Source: Acanthaster planci
Taxonomy: Eukaryota; Echinodermata; Asteroidea; Valvatida; Acanthasteridae
NCBI RefSeq assembly: GCF_001949145.1
Contig: NW_019091403.1
Location: 1,289,508-1,323,490 of the forward strand
DNA: 33,983 nucleotides
Direction: 5' to 3'
The translations under genes were made by a program, and so were the position numbers. Below, piece by piece: positions 1 to 10,987 of this stretch. The notes under the pieces were generated by a model that was not told where the DNA came from, did not search any database, and was given only the letters and a program-made list of their open reading frames with translations. How positions within the stretch are numbered: the stretch's first letter is position 1; every line of letters begins with the position of its first letter.

Positions 1-740
1 GACTGCATTAAGTAAACAAATATGTCGTTATAGAAAGTGACAATGTATTGGCCTAACTCTAGATAAATAAGCCTTTTAGTTTGTAATTAACTATTCATTC
101 CGTTCGCTTTATCTTACTTTGTCGTGTTTTGTTTCCAAGAAACTTACCTACCATATGATGTAAATTCTGTTATGCACATAATTGATATTTACAACGTTAG
201 AAATTTGGTATACCGTTTGAATGTAACATACTTAAGTGTATAAAATAAGTTCGGCACAAATATCAAGTTCAGCGAGAAAGAAAGTCGTTCGTGAAACCGA
301 ATTGGGATAGTTAAAATCGCTGTACAGAACCGAAGGCCCCGCATATTATGGAACATGCAACTGTGGTACACATTGGGTCTGAAGTACATGTATTTGGCTT
401 TCGCAGGCAGTATGTGTATACTCACGCCTCTGTGGGAAATGAATTTAACCGCCCTCTGGCATTTCCACTTCCGCCATTAGTTGGGGCCTTCCCTAGAGTA
501 CCAGGATTACATTCTCGGATCGGTCTCCATATTGTTATTTTGTCCATACAGTTAAACAGTCACAAAATATCTCCCTGCGTTATCATGGATAGCTATTAAA
601 AGCTCTTTTTCGCATTAACGAAAGTTAGAATGTTTTATTGAGTCAACAAAAACTTGCATACCTCGAATTTGATTCTTGTATAACGCAACGCATTTCATTT
701 GATTTGATCCTTTTATAAACTTTCAAACAGGTTTAAAAAA

Positions 741-809
741 TTCGGACATAGCTTAAAAGAAGAAAATCCAACATACGTTGATGAGACGTATGCCTAAAGT
801 ATGTCCGAA
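741..809. repeat. nested inverted repeat (hairpin)
   Basis: The 10-bp arm ttcggacata (741-750) is matched by its reverse complement tatgtccgaa (800-809). Inside it a second pair, catacgt (772-778) and acgtatg (786-792), closes a 7-nt loop. The two stems nest, so a cruciform or long hairpin is possible. It may be a remnant of a small palindromic element. No target-site duplication is obvious. Confidence 0.5.
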
Positions 810-1087
810 ATTGTACACGCATTTTAACAATTTATGTTTACACTGTAACTTTTAATACATCTAAACTTTATGCATTCTGAGCAATGAAATACCTGCCTGT
901 CAGAAATTCACCATCTATATAATTTGCAAAAGGTGCTTGACTATATTACACGCTGTGAAAAGCGAATTACCGCATTTCAAATGGCCGTAAAAAAAGGGAA
1001 AGCATGATGAAACTTGTCAACTTGCCATGAAAAGTAGGCCTCATCCTGTTACCGGACAAAACATACATCCTACAAGGAAATGAACAT

Positions 1088-1093
1088 TTTATT
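1088..1093 (-). terminator. candidate poly(A) signal for receptor A
   Basis: Reads AATAAA on the minus strand, about 420 nt beyond the stop codon of receptor A. Another AATAAA (1510-1515) overlaps the stop codon itself, and a third lies at 634-639, so the site actually used cannot be decided from sequence. Confidence 0.3.
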
Positions 1094-1510
1094 CGTAATA
1101 TCTAAATTGGTCATGTCAGAAAGATATTAGTTGACCACGCCTTTCTTCAAAATCAGTAAATTTTTTACTGGCTATACAATTGAAAAACTTTCATGTGGTT
1201 TATTCCGGTTGGAAAATGGACATATGTTTTAGAAAAATGTAATCTCGGGAACTGCTGCCTTAAACTGAATCAAATTCTCCAGCATTGCATGCAAAGCAAA
1301 GAAGTACTTTCACACAATGTCATTTGGGAACATGTTATTACAATAACAACATTGAGCGGAAGAGTTCATTTGCAATAGAACTTTGCGTTTGGATGAAATT
1401 AACACAAACATGTTCACTTCCGCGTTTACAAATGATCCTAAATGCATGGAACATTTTGAACTCTTTTTTCAACCTTTAACGGTTAAAATTTTGATTTTGT
1501 CATTAAATAT

Positions 1511-3301
1511 TTATTGATCGCGACGAACCTTTGCGTAGAGTATCTGCTCCCCACTTCCATCTTGTTTTTCCTCTCGTTTGATTACTTGGGGTTCATTGAA
1601 GTCAAGATCTGCGTAAACGAGTCCTTCGACGTTCTTATGTTGCTTTCCGGTGATTTCTGGCCCAGTAACACCTGAACAATCACCTTTTCTCCCGTCTGCA
1701 CTTGCTTTATCCGGTCTTGAAGTGGGGTGACAAATTGCGTAGATAACTGGGTTGCTACTCGCTCCTTCTTTTTCCACGATGCTTGGGGAGGGCTGGCCCG
1801 TGCCATGGTTAGTGTTGTTGGCTGGTGATGATATCGTGTAGTGTCGTATCTCTCCACGTCTAGATTCATCTACAGCGGCATATAGCACAGCCTGACTCTG
1901 TACGTCTTGCTCTCCTGATGCCTGGTTGTTTGGAGGGCTGAGGTGCACTGTAGCTTCTTGAGGGGGTTTTTCGTACGTAGGGGAAATGTCAGGTGTTCTC
2001 ACAATATTGGTGCTGCGTCTGTCTTCTCCGCAAGGTCTCTGCAGGGAGCGAGATCCTTCTGCATTGGTTTTATTTCTTATCAAGTAGCATGAGAGGGAAA
2101 TGATGATGACGAGAAGGACAATCACGGAAAGAGCTCCTCCAGCGATTATCCCAGGAGGATGACCTTGAGGTGAATTGATTAACTCATTATTATTATGTCT
2201 GTCATCTTTTTTTGTCGTCGTTTTCATGCCCAAGGTGGTTGCAGGATATGTTTTTGGAGGAGCGGTCGCTGTAGCAAGCAGAACGATCAGTTTGGAATCA
2301 TTCACGCTTCTGATGGGTTCGCCATTAATGAAAGCGACGCATTCCACATTGGAGTTGTTGTGTTTTTCGGCTGACACTTCGAGGATCTCAAGAACCTGAC
2401 CTTGCAGACTGAGGTTGAATAGCCCCTCGTAGTTTCTCAACTTTGAGAGGGTAACCTTTACCTCATTCTCTACATCATATTTTTTCAGACACCATCGGTA
2501 CTCACCCGCTGTCGCATGGGGTATTGCCTCAAAGTCACAAGTAAACGTCGCTCTCTGTCCTTCGTGCAAAGTTACCAATGTAGGGTAGACGGTAACAATT
2601 GGTGGAATTCGTAAAGGTGTCAGGGAACAGTTTGTTCCCCCGACGTGACCAGCTACACATGTAAACTCTTTCATGTTGTCAGTTTCATTAAGGACGAGCT
2701 CCAGCGAATACGCTTGTCCCGGCTGATGGATTCCACGTGACGGTTCTATTTGCCCACCAAGACCGTTTGATGGTTTTTCAAACCACGTCAAAAGGCTTGG
2801 TGGGTCTTGATTGGAAAGAGTGCATTTTAAAGAGATCCTCATGCCGATTTCTGGATGGGGAGGATCAACCTCACATGTAGGAGAAAACCTTGATAACAGA
2901 GGATTGACTGTTAGTGTAACCTTGGCTGACGTGTACTCTTGTCCATTAGAATGAAGGGAGCACCAGTATTGTCCACTGTCTTCAGGTTGTGCGTCATGGA
3001 TTTCAATTTTGTACTGCCTATCATCAACAGTTCTGCCCACAAAATGAGTTGTTATTCGTTTATCGAAGTGTTCAATTTGCACAGCAGTACAGTCAACTAA
3101 CCTTCTCCGTATCATCTCTCTATTACTTCTGTAAAACCAAGATAATCTAAGAGGACAGTCACTTGCTGCATGTGTAGAACTACAACTCAACGTGGCATTG
3201 TTTCCTGCGTCAATTGTTACATTTGGCGAGATCCAACTGAAAAGGTTATTAGCATCACAGAGCAATGCTCTTACGGCAAACAAGATCACAAGTGGTAGCA
3301 T
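1511..3301 (-). CDS. receptor A: V-C2-C2 Ig transmembrane receptor with three ITIMs
   Basis: Predicted cell-surface inhibitory receptor, 596 aa, single exon. Signal peptide about 1-16. V-like Ig domain with C40, W55 and C114 in the DSGQYWC motif, plus an extra cysteine pair C49/C71. Second Ig domain with C160, W173 and C215 plus extra C143 and C225. Third Ig domain with C255, W270 and C321. Thr-rich stalk about 340-380 and an uncharged transmembrane helix about 384-408. The 188-aa tail has ITIM-consensus sites VLYAAV (Y474), LVYADL (Y563) and ILYAKV (Y589). Non-consensus tyrosines include SPTYEKP (Y443) and VIYAIC (Y521). The G strand (KVTLTV) has no J-like FGxG. The start is the first ATG before a clean signal peptide. 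The closest relative here is receptor C, with a shared NVEGLVYADLD segment. The family resembles Siglec, SIRP and CD300 receptors in plan, but I cannot assign an orthologue. SHP recruitment is inferred from motif and spacing. Confidence 0.9.
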   Translation of the reverse strand: MLPLVILFAVRALLCDANNLFSWISPNVTIDAGNNATLSCSSTHAASDCPLRLSWFYRSNREMIRRRLVDCTAVQIEHFDKRITTHFVGRTVDDRQYKIEIHDAQPEDSGQYWCSLHSNGQEYTSAKVTLTVNPLLSRFSPTCEVDPPHPEIGMRISLKCTLSNQDPPSLLTWFEKPSNGLGGQIEPSRGIHQPGQAYSLELVLNETDNMKEFTCVAGHVGGTNCSLTPLRIPPIVTVYPTLVTLHEGQRATFTCDFEAIPHATAGEYRWCLKKYDVENEVKVTLSKLRNYEGLFNLSLQGQVLEILEVSAEKHNNSNVECVAFINGEPIRSVNDSKLIVLLATATAPPKTYPATTLGMKTTTKKDDRHNNNELINSPQGHPPGIIAGGALSVIVLLVIIISLSCYLIRNKTNAEGSRSLQRPCGEDRRSTNIVRTPDISPTYEKPPQEATVHLSPPNNQASGEQDVQSQAVLYAAVDESRRGEIRHYTISSPANNTNHGTGQPSPSIVEKEGASSNPVIYAICHPTSRPDKASADGRKGDCSGVTGPEITGKQHKNVEGLVYADLDFNEPQVIKREEKQDGSGEQILYAKVRRDQ

Positions 3302-4959
3302 TTTTTTTTACAAAAATTTACTTTTCTTTACTTTTAGCCAAAATATCACACATTAACAGGCGGTGTCAAGCGTCAGATCAGCTCTATTTGTGACATCTCT
3401 GACTCATCTGTTGGAATAAATTGAAATTTTGTTACTTCCTTTCAAAAGTTGCACATTTATGACAGTTTTTCTTGGCGCCTAGAAATATGTGACGTGGAGG
3501 AAGGTGAGACAGTTCAATCCAAAGCAGCTTCAAGTTGAGCGGTGACCTCATGGCTCGTGTCAGGTTTGTGCTGTCAACTGAGTATTAAAAATAGCATTAT
3601 GCTCTCATTGTGAGGTTTGTGCAGTGTGAAACCGGAAGCAGTGCCATGACAACCATCAGCTCCTGCATGGCTGGCTTTTTAATAAAGCCATTCAGAGTTC
3701 CCTTTGTGTTTCTGCTTGCAACTGGTTTTGTTGGAAGAGGTTTACAAAATAAAAAGATTTTAAAAGTTCTTGGCTGTAAAGTGCCCATGAAAGTATGCCA
3801 CCAATGGTGAAGTGGCTTGAGGAGTAACGGGACTTTGTTTTTAGGGCTGACTTTTTTAAAAATAACTTCGAAGTAATTGTCACCAGAATATCAAAATAAG
3901 GGCTGGGGTTGGATAAGTTAGAAAAGAAAAAATACCATCTTGCTTTATTGTATCATAACCTGGTTTCAGCACTTCGCACAATCACAATATTGGCCACTAG
4001 ACGTATTTACATTTTTCTATAATAGGCAGTTTCACTTTCACGTCAAAGAGGCTGTCTAATGATACAGTTAATGAATATGCACCACAGTGTATCATCTAAT
4101 CTTATTTTCGAGGTTTGTTTTGTGATTTGGGAAGGTGTTTTGGAACAAGATTAGGATTATCTTCTAAGCTAATGTTGAAGCAACCTCCCTTTATAGCACA
4201 ATAAATTATTCCATGGGTGCAGTAATATTTTTCCTCGTCAGTAATAATCAAGACCTAACCTTGTTGCAAACAGGTTGTAAAAGTGATGAAGATCAAAATC
4301 AAGGTGAGGAGAGTGACGTTTGGGTGAACCATATGCTTTTACAACCCTTGATGTTTAAACCTTTTGAAAATATTTTGGTGCAAATTGCAGAACAGCTTAC
4401 AAAGACATTTGGCTGAACTGTTAGGTTTCTTCTCCAACTAAAAACTGGCAAACGAAAAACACAAAAATGTTAAAACGATGGTGATTGGAGACGAGTCTCT
4501 TTTTGCTTAAATAATGATTTTATAATTGATAGAAGTAACGCCCATTTGTCAGGGCACGTATAACGGTGCTGTTATGCCCCGTTAATTCTGTGATGACGTT
4601 TCTTAGTTTTGTATACGCTTTTTACAACAAAGCACATACTCATAGCAAAATAAGAAACGTTTAAACGTTTGGGACATTAACATTCAAAATTTAATTGTCC
4701 CCCAACTTGTTATAAATGACACTCATATTCATTCTAAGTAATTCTAATTTGAATAGACCAATATCTACACACATATGGGTGAAAACATGTAACACGTTAC
4801 TCTTACCGTAGCTATTTAAGGTGTACATGTATTGTATGTCCATCGAATTAAGAGATTAAAGAGCCATTTAAAGCTTAGACCAGCTAAGAAACTCTCACAA
4901 TCTAAAAACATTTGACTACCGAAAATGTGAATATAGATATCAGATACCTTGTAATAGGT
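3302..4959. other. intergenic between receptor A and relic B
   Basis: AT-rich. The part next to 3301 is the presumed promoter and 5' leader of receptor A. The rest holds only short open frames without domain patterns. No Ig-domain 3, transmembrane or ITIM-tail remnant of relic B could be recognised here, which supports truncation of that copy. Confidence 0.5.
3400..3439 (-). promoter_or_regulatory. candidate AP-1 and ETS sites upstream of receptor A
   Basis: TGACTCA (3400-3406), a canonical AP-1 heptamer, lies about 100 bp upstream of the start codon. The reverse-strand sequence AAGGAAGT (complement of acttcctt, near 3434-3441) is an ETS/PU.1-like core. Both are short motifs that can occur by chance, and no TATA box is evident nearby. 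Use in immune cells is only an inference. Confidence 0.25.
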
Positions 4960-5290
4960 ATTACATTGCAGTTTCTTTCCAAGTAAATCGTTAGCGGGAT
5001 TGACCATACATTGTAGTGCATTAACTGTTACAAGGGGCGGTTCTGACTAAAAAACGGTTAAAACGGTAAAAACGGTTGAAATATATGTAGCAATGATACT
5101 GACCGGTATCTTCAGGGCGATCTTGCTTGATACCGAGAATGTAAAGTCCATCTTGTTTGGAAACTGTCATTCTATCTTTGAATTCAGAATCAACTGAATC
5201 GCAGTTTGCTAAGAAACGGTTCTTTCCTGGATCTAAGTAACAAAATCCAAAGTTAACTGCTTGCGGCGAAAGATGTCGTACACAATTTGT
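4960..5290 (-). pseudogene. relic B: decayed V-type Ig receptor copy related to receptor C
   Basis: Reading the minus strand, DRMTVSK (about 5156-5176), RPEDTGQYHCYIY (near 5084-5115) and the NC cysteine upstream match the V domain of receptor C. The distance between the C'-region Cys and the F-strand Cys is 37 residues in both. The core tryptophan is replaced, and an AT-rich aacggtt repeat interrupts the G-strand region. A frameshift at about 5033-5040 then moves the homology into another frame, where LVTVNAL and a C...KKLQC segment correspond to the LLTVNAL and second-Ig start of receptor C. After about 4960 the similarity stops: no third domain, transmembrane helix or tail is visible. The signal peptide is also not recognisable, and an ambiguous base lies upstream at 5402. 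Assembly error could add a frameshift but not explain the missing domains. Confidence 0.8.
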
Positions 5291-7115
5291 CATCGTTTTC
5301 ACGATGTGTAAAACAGGCACTGTGTGTGGTAACTCTGAGAAACTGCGTACCGTAAATAACAGTTTTGATTCAAGGAACTGGTACAGGGGTGTCCCCTCGC
5401 CNTTGCAATTCCTGACGATCATTGTCATTGATATAGGCCTATCTTCTGGAGGAGGGGCTCGGCCCAAGTTCACAGAATGTTTCATTGATTTCCTCGTATT
5501 GGTTCAAAAACTCATACTTTAAACCTTTTGACTTAGGAAATTAAAAGTTACCTTAGAACAGAAGTTCGCTCATGAATCCACTTATTTTTCATCTTGAAAC
5601 TTTCTGCCTTCACACTGACAGAAAGGAAATCACGTAACATAATATTGCAGGAAAAGTAAGCATTAGTTTTATTTAGATATACGCTAATTTGCACCGCACC
5701 GGCATATTCGCTTTTCCAGTAATACGACTGATGCCGTCACTGTACCGTAAGGCATGCCCTTACGTAGTAGTCTCAGACTCGTGTTCCGAGGCATGAATAC
5801 TACCGGCTACCAGTGAACAGCTTGCTAGCCACCTTGGCTACAGCCAGGAAAAGATCACGGGTCTCAAATGGAAGAAGAACGAAGAGGAAAGATGTTTGTA
5901 CTTGCTTGTTAAACTTGATCCGAGCAGTGCTACTCCAGTCATGTTTTTTTTTCTCAAAACTGATAGCTGTATGAACAGCGGCCACGCGGAATAAAGTCTC
6001 AAAAGTGAAACACAGATGAGAGAAAGAAAGCAATAAATGGCCTTTTTAACTTGGGACTATTTATATTTTATGAAAAAGATATCCCAGTTTATTAAACATA
6101 TCAATTTTAACGGGTATATTGCAGAAAGTAGTTTCAGTGTACCATTTCTTTTAGTTGAAATTATGGCTTTTCTTTGCATGAAAGTATAAAACAGAGTTAA
6201 TTAAGTTGTGTAAGTAATGTAAACATTTTAAAAGCTTTCAACGTTAAATTACCAAAGACCTAGATAGTAGAGGTTATATTTAGAAAATCCATTTCCATTT
6301 TAAGCACGTGAACTGGAGCTGTTTTATAGAGTACTGCTTTAATCTACGTGACTTCCAAAACATGGCGTGTATCTCTAGAAAACGGGAATTTATCATGTAC
6401 TGTCATTTGCTTGTCAAAATAGCTGTTACGAAAGAGTGAGCCCGTTGAATAACATTGGAACTCATGAAAATACACGTTGTAACAGTTGTTCTCCTTTATA
6501 AAATAGTTATGGGAGTAAAACTCTTTAAGATGGCTCAGGTTTTGCTTTAACTTTGTGGTACATTGTGCTAGTCATGATTACGATGCCATCTTTACCGAAT
6601 AGCTAACATAGTACAGATTGCTGTCAACACAGTTGCCCGAGATTTCTTTAGCATTGAAACTCTTGAAGCTTGCAACAAATGTTATACAACTTTATTTCAA
6701 TCACAAATTAGCTGCTGTGACTCACGGTGAAATGAGAACATCTCTAAAAATTACAAAAAAGACGAGTTTCATAGTGGGACTTTTCGTTACCGTTAGTGAT
6801 ATGACAAAGGCCCAGATTTACAGTCGCCATGGAAAATTATTTAATTGTTTCACTAAAATTCACTTTCATTTCCAGAGTTGCCATGTCATACATACCTATA
6901 TATGATGCATACACAAATATTTAACTCAAATTAAGAAAGATACGCATTCACCTTACCCTTCGCAATAATCAGTTGGAAACCTCTTGACCACTTCGATTGA
7001 ACATTATGATCGATATGATACATCCAAATACTTCTTCAATGTGAACAAGAGGCCCTCCTTGACATTTGCGTATCTTGTCAATTACATGTACTGTATATCA
7101 TGTGTTATTTATCGT
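5291..7115. other. intergenic between relic B and receptor C
   Basis: Contains one ambiguous base (5402). Open frames are short, with no recognisable domains. The stretch next to 7115 is the likely 3' UTR of receptor C. A minus-strand frame at 5800-6033 (77 aa) has nothing recognisable. Confidence 0.5.
6691..6696 (-). terminator. candidate poly(A) signal for receptor C
   Basis: AATAAA on the minus strand about 420 nt downstream of the receptor C stop codon. This is almost the same distance as the candidate for receptor A, which fits recent duplication, but its use is unproven. Confidence 0.3.
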
Positions 7116-8849
7116 CTATTCTCTGTTCAACAAACCTCTGATTTCTACCATGTCACCACGGATGGAGGCGTAATTGATCGAGTCATCTTCTCGCTCGTTC
7201 TCTTCTTCTGTCGCTTGAGGGCGCTGTAGATCCAAATCGGCATAGACCAATCCCTCCACGTTTTTCAGTTTTGGGTCTTCCTTGTGTTCAGAAGACTCGG
7301 AGGCCCCACCGACCGGCTCTGGCCGAGATGTTTCCCGCTTGTCTGGCACGGCGTAGGGTGATATGCTGTTGGAGACTCTCTTCTCCTCGCTGGCAGGTCG
7401 AGGGAGGTTAACATAACCCGAACTGTTGGCGTACGTCGGTGATGATGTGCAGACCTCAGTCTCCTCATGCCTAGCCTTGTCAGGAGTTGCGTACAAACTC
7501 GACTGTGCATTGACCGTGTCATCAGCTGACTGCACTTCTCCTGCTTGTTCATCATGTCCACTCAAGTCTTGTGGGACTTCTTCGTACGTAGGGGACGCCT
7601 GTACCACCGTTAGGCCTACCCTCTCGTGGCCTGGTGAGTTTTGGAACCGGGCCCCAACAACCCCCTGCTTGTGCTTGTTCTTTATGATGTAAAAACCCAG
7701 GCCAGCAATGACAATCAGTAAGAATATCACACCTAAGACGCTCCCTACGATGATGCCTGTACTAGGGCTAGCGCCACCGGAAGTGTTGTCTGTTTGTCCT
7801 TTTTCAAACGTAGCAATCATTACCTCTGTTGTCACAGTGGTTGTTTCCAAGGGGACGACGATCAACAAAGTCACCTCGCTGCTCACTGATTCTAACGGGT
7901 CGACTGCAATACATCTGACCTCAGTGTTGTTGAATGTAGCAGTTGTTACGCTCACAATCTCCAAGTCTTGTCCAAGATCACTTAAACGGTATGTACCTTG
8001 CAGCTGTTGAATGGTGTTCATATTGACCTTTATGTCCTCCTCGTCTCTGCGCAAGCGCCATCTGAATTCCTGAGCTGCTGGAATGGACTGGGAAGAACAC
8101 CTGAAGGACGCCACCTCGCCCTCTGACACGGTCAGTGAAGGACTTGGCGTGAGTGTGACATTCGTCGGTATTTGTAGCGGGCTTATGGTGCACCTGGGTC
8201 CGTTAGCAAGATCCTGACCGACTACACAGCTGAACTCCCCGTTATTGTCATATTCTGTGATCTGAAGGTTCACGCTGAAGTATTCTCCGGGATCGATTCG
8301 TTTCGTTGGTTCTGAAGGGACTGTTTCATTCGATTGTAACTTGAGCCAGGTCAGCAGGCTTGGTGGATCGAGTATTGAGAGTCTGCATCGGAGCTCAACC
8401 GTTGTTCCAACATTGGGCACTAGAGGGTAAAATTCACACCAGGGTTCATGTCTTGGTAAGGCATTAACAGTCAAAAGGGCATTTTCTGACGTGTAAATGT
8501 TATCACGGTCGTAATATATGTAACATTCATAGTAGCCCGTATCTTCAGGGCGAGTTGGATCAATAGTGAGAGTGTAACGGCCATTCCATTTTGAAACTGT
8601 CATTCGGTCACTGAAGACTCTGTAAACATTTGTACAGCGAGTGAGGTATTCCCGATGTCCAGTTGAACGGGTGCTCCTCCGCCAGTAGAATTCATAAGAA
8701 AAACAGGATGTTCTGGAGTTATAGTGGTATGATTCTTCGCATGTCAGTGTCACACTTCCTCCCTCATTCACTGTCGCTGCTTCGGGATTTTGTATGAATT
8801 CCGCTCTGGCCATCAAACAAATGGCAGTTAGAATAGTAACAGATAGCAT
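7116..8849 (-). CDS. receptor C: V-C2-C2 Ig transmembrane receptor with tandem ITIMs
   Basis: Predicted inhibitory surface receptor, 577 aa, single exon. Signal peptide about 1-16. V-like domain with C37, W56 and C109 (EDTGYYEC) and an extra cysteine pair C49/C72, as in receptor A. Second Ig domain with C155, W168, C208 and the additional C138 and C220. Third domain with C251, W264 and C313. Short Thr-rich stalk 333-362 and transmembrane helix about 364-389 with no charged residue. The tail is 188 aa, as in receptor A. It carries GYVNL (Y479, fits both S-x-Y-x-x-L and YxN), LVYADL (Y536) and INYASI (Y560), with 24 residues between the last two. SPTYEEVPQD matches SPTYEKPPQE of A. Start chosen as the ATG directly before the hydrophobic leader. 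Relic B and receptor A are its nearest relatives, so this minus-strand trio probably arose by local duplication. The ligand is unknown. Confidence 0.9.
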   Translation of the reverse strand: MLSVTILTAICLMARAEFIQNPEAATVNEGGSVTLTCEESYHYNSRTSCFSYEFYWRRSTRSTGHREYLTRCTNVYRVFSDRMTVSKWNGRYTLTIDPTRPEDTGYYECYIYYDRDNIYTSENALLTVNALPRHEPWCEFYPLVPNVGTTVELRCRLSILDPPSLLTWLKLQSNETVPSEPTKRIDPGEYFSVNLQITEYDNNGEFSCVVGQDLANGPRCTISPLQIPTNVTLTPSPSLTVSEGEVASFRCSSQSIPAAQEFRWRLRRDEEDIKVNMNTIQQLQGTYRLSDLGQDLEIVSVTTATFNNTEVRCIAVDPLESVSSEVTLLIVVPLETTTVTTEVMIATFEKGQTDNTSGGASPSTGIIVGSVLGVIFLLIVIAGLGFYIIKNKHKQGVVGARFQNSPGHERVGLTVVQASPTYEEVPQDLSGHDEQAGEVQSADDTVNAQSSLYATPDKARHEETEVCTSSPTYANSSGYVNLPRPASEEKRVSNSISPYAVPDKRETSRPEPVGGASESSEHKEDPKLKNVEGLVYADLDLQRPQATEEENEREDDSINYASIRGDMVEIRGLLNRE

Positions 8850-9056
8850 GATGAAAACCCAATGCTATAAAGTCTGTCTTCACATCATGTTCGTCCTGGT
8901 CATGAATTCGAACAACAACTCACACCTCGGGAATCAGATTCCGTGGGCTTTCATCCACGGCCAGCAGTTAAATATGAATAATTGGATATCTACACCGTGT
9001 GATGTAGCATGAATATTGGTTACGTTTTCCAGAACGACGAGATCGAAAGTTGGCTG

Positions 9057-9062
9057 TTTATA
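9057..9062 (-). promoter_or_regulatory. candidate TATA box of receptor C
   Basis: The minus strand reads aattaTAAACAG-like sequence containing TATAAA about 208 bp upstream of the receptor C start codon, giving a leader of roughly 180 nt if used. It is a single short motif in AT-rich DNA, so the evidence is weak. Confidence 0.2.
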
Positions 9063-10558
9063 ATTCTGAGGCAAAAGAAGAGGAGGTCATTTAAGCGATG
9101 TCGAACACGGGCTTCCCAGAGCACGAGGGCTATATCCTTTGAAAATGCTCTACACATCAACAACCAGGAAGATTCTGTGGAGTAATTTAAATGAAATGCA
9201 ATGTCCATGCGTACACACAGTAAAAACGTACCTCAAAAGTGTCCTGCGCAGTGGGTATATGCACCATCAAATCACGACCAGTTTCTATATGCTGTTTAAT
9301 TGTGTGTTCACTTGATAAGATTTCCTGGTGCTACCATTTCCGGGAACGCATTGTGGTCTGACTTGATTGCTCTGTTGCATCAGCACAAAAGGAAATCATA
9401 TGAATTGGTAGCACAGGAAAAGGTCAACTTTTATTTGTTGTTACTTAAAGCGACAGTTAATTCCCACCGCTCCGCTGAACGATATTTAGTGAAATTTGAA
9501 CCTCGAATAAAAACAAATCGTTGATTATAAAGCCCATGCCGTATAACCGTAGTAACACAACACACGTAGACTTTGAGATGATTGAAAGTCAACAACGTCA
9601 TTTTGGCTGTCTCAGATGTCAACGAAAGTAAACAACTTTCCATTCTAACTCTTTTCCATAGAGTGTGTGAAATGGTGTTTTAAAATAAATACGTGCACCT
9701 AATTTCAGCGAACTAGGTGTTTGAATAAATTATATACATTATTAAATATTTTGAAAGAGATTTTAGGAAGACATATGGTAGAGTTGTTATGTAGGCCATT
9801 CGGGCCATTGTTATCCTGTGTTGCCGAATACGGATAAAGCATGAGATTCACATTAAATCGGCTGTCTTCCGTCGATTGTTGTGTGCTAGGGCAACTAGGA
9901 TCGATGGCTGAACAGTCTCGAGTCTTAGAGAAATGGTTAAAGTGCCAGTAGGTCGCAGGAAAATAAATGTACACCATCCTTCAAGCCGAGGTGCATGCTT
10001 TCTGATTTCCTCCCTAGGCTATGACTAAATGCCCATTTCGTTGTCCTTGGGTAAACTTTTGGTCCAGGGGTGCTCTTATCATAGACTTATCGTTTGCTAC
10101 GTCACAGTTACAAGGGTAAATTTTGCCAACCATGGCAAACTCCGACTGGCCGTTAGTGCAAAATCGAAATAACTGCACTTATGAAACTTTTGCAAAATCT
10201 GATACAAAGCCATGTACCTTGACTAATACTTCTGCTATACCAAATGAAAATGCCTCCAAGCCTTGGCCATCCATGTAATTAAAAATAGCTGTTATTGAGA
10301 AAGGTCTAGATAAAATTCAGCGACTACACGCCTAACCTAAGTTTGGGATCCTTTCGTGGCAGTTTGGCTGGTACTGTGGTGCTGGTTTACCTCGCTCTGT
10401 AGAGTGGATTTTATTTCTAACGTCTCTCCTGATCCCTGCACGCATCATCAATGAGCAGCGTCCGTGAACCTCATGTCCTGTGACGTTTTCATATTGGGTG
10501 AGTTGAAGCGCTCTCTTTAGTTCGCTTCACGTAAGTTCACCCTTCCACTTAGTTTGTA

Positions 10559-10675
10559 CGCATGCGCTAAAATTCGGCAAAGTCGTAGTCTTTTTCTGTG
10601 CTTGTTAAAATGGCGACGCCAGCCAGCAAACGACTATACCAAAGTTCATCTGCGGAGATCTTCTTCAGTGTGTAA
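10559..10675 (+). other. possible promoter and short first exon
   Basis: CGCATGCGC (10559-10567) resembles the core of an NRF-1 site. It is followed by aaaATGGCG at 10610, a good initiation context, which opens a frame starting MATPASKRLYQ and ending at a stop after 21 codons (10673-10675). A GTAAAAGT splice-donor-like sequence sits at 10672, just before that stop. This could be the first exon of a gene whose remainder I cannot locate, or coincidence. No downstream partner exon was identified. Confidence 0.15.
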
Positions 10676-10987
10676 AAGTTTGCTGAATTTATACATGAGA
10701 AATATAATCAGGCTTTAGATTTCATTTTATGGTGTGTTTCTTGTTATTCATAAGCTACATTTCGGAGAAAATGGGGTGAAAGATGTCTGTGTACGTCACA
10801 TCTGAACCTAAAAAAAAGCCATTTTAAAATTGAAATTTTGAATTGTTCTCCAGTTTTTCCACTCATGCTACATGTCTTGGTAATTGAAAGAGTATTTGAA
10901 AAAAGGGTACCATATTTAAGCTACTGCGAATTGCCCATCGAAGGAAGTTGAAATTGATAAAACTAAAAAACGTTAGTTTTCTCAATA

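Larger units (their letters stand above)
1..1510. other. intergenic, no gene recognised
   Basis: AT-rich sequence downstream of receptor A. The open frames here are short (under about 85 codons), have no signal peptide or domain pattern, and look like chance. The only structured element I see is the nested hairpin at 741-809, listed separately. Reverse-strand AATAAA hexamers suggest that part of this stretch is the 3' UTR of receptor A. Confidence 0.6.
8850..10987. other. intergenic, promoter side of receptor C
   Basis: First part of the spacer between the divergent receptors C and D. Reading frames are short and without recognisable domains. A possible TATA motif for receptor C and a possible first exon near 10.6 kb are listed separately. 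Otherwise I see nothing I can name. Confidence 0.5.
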
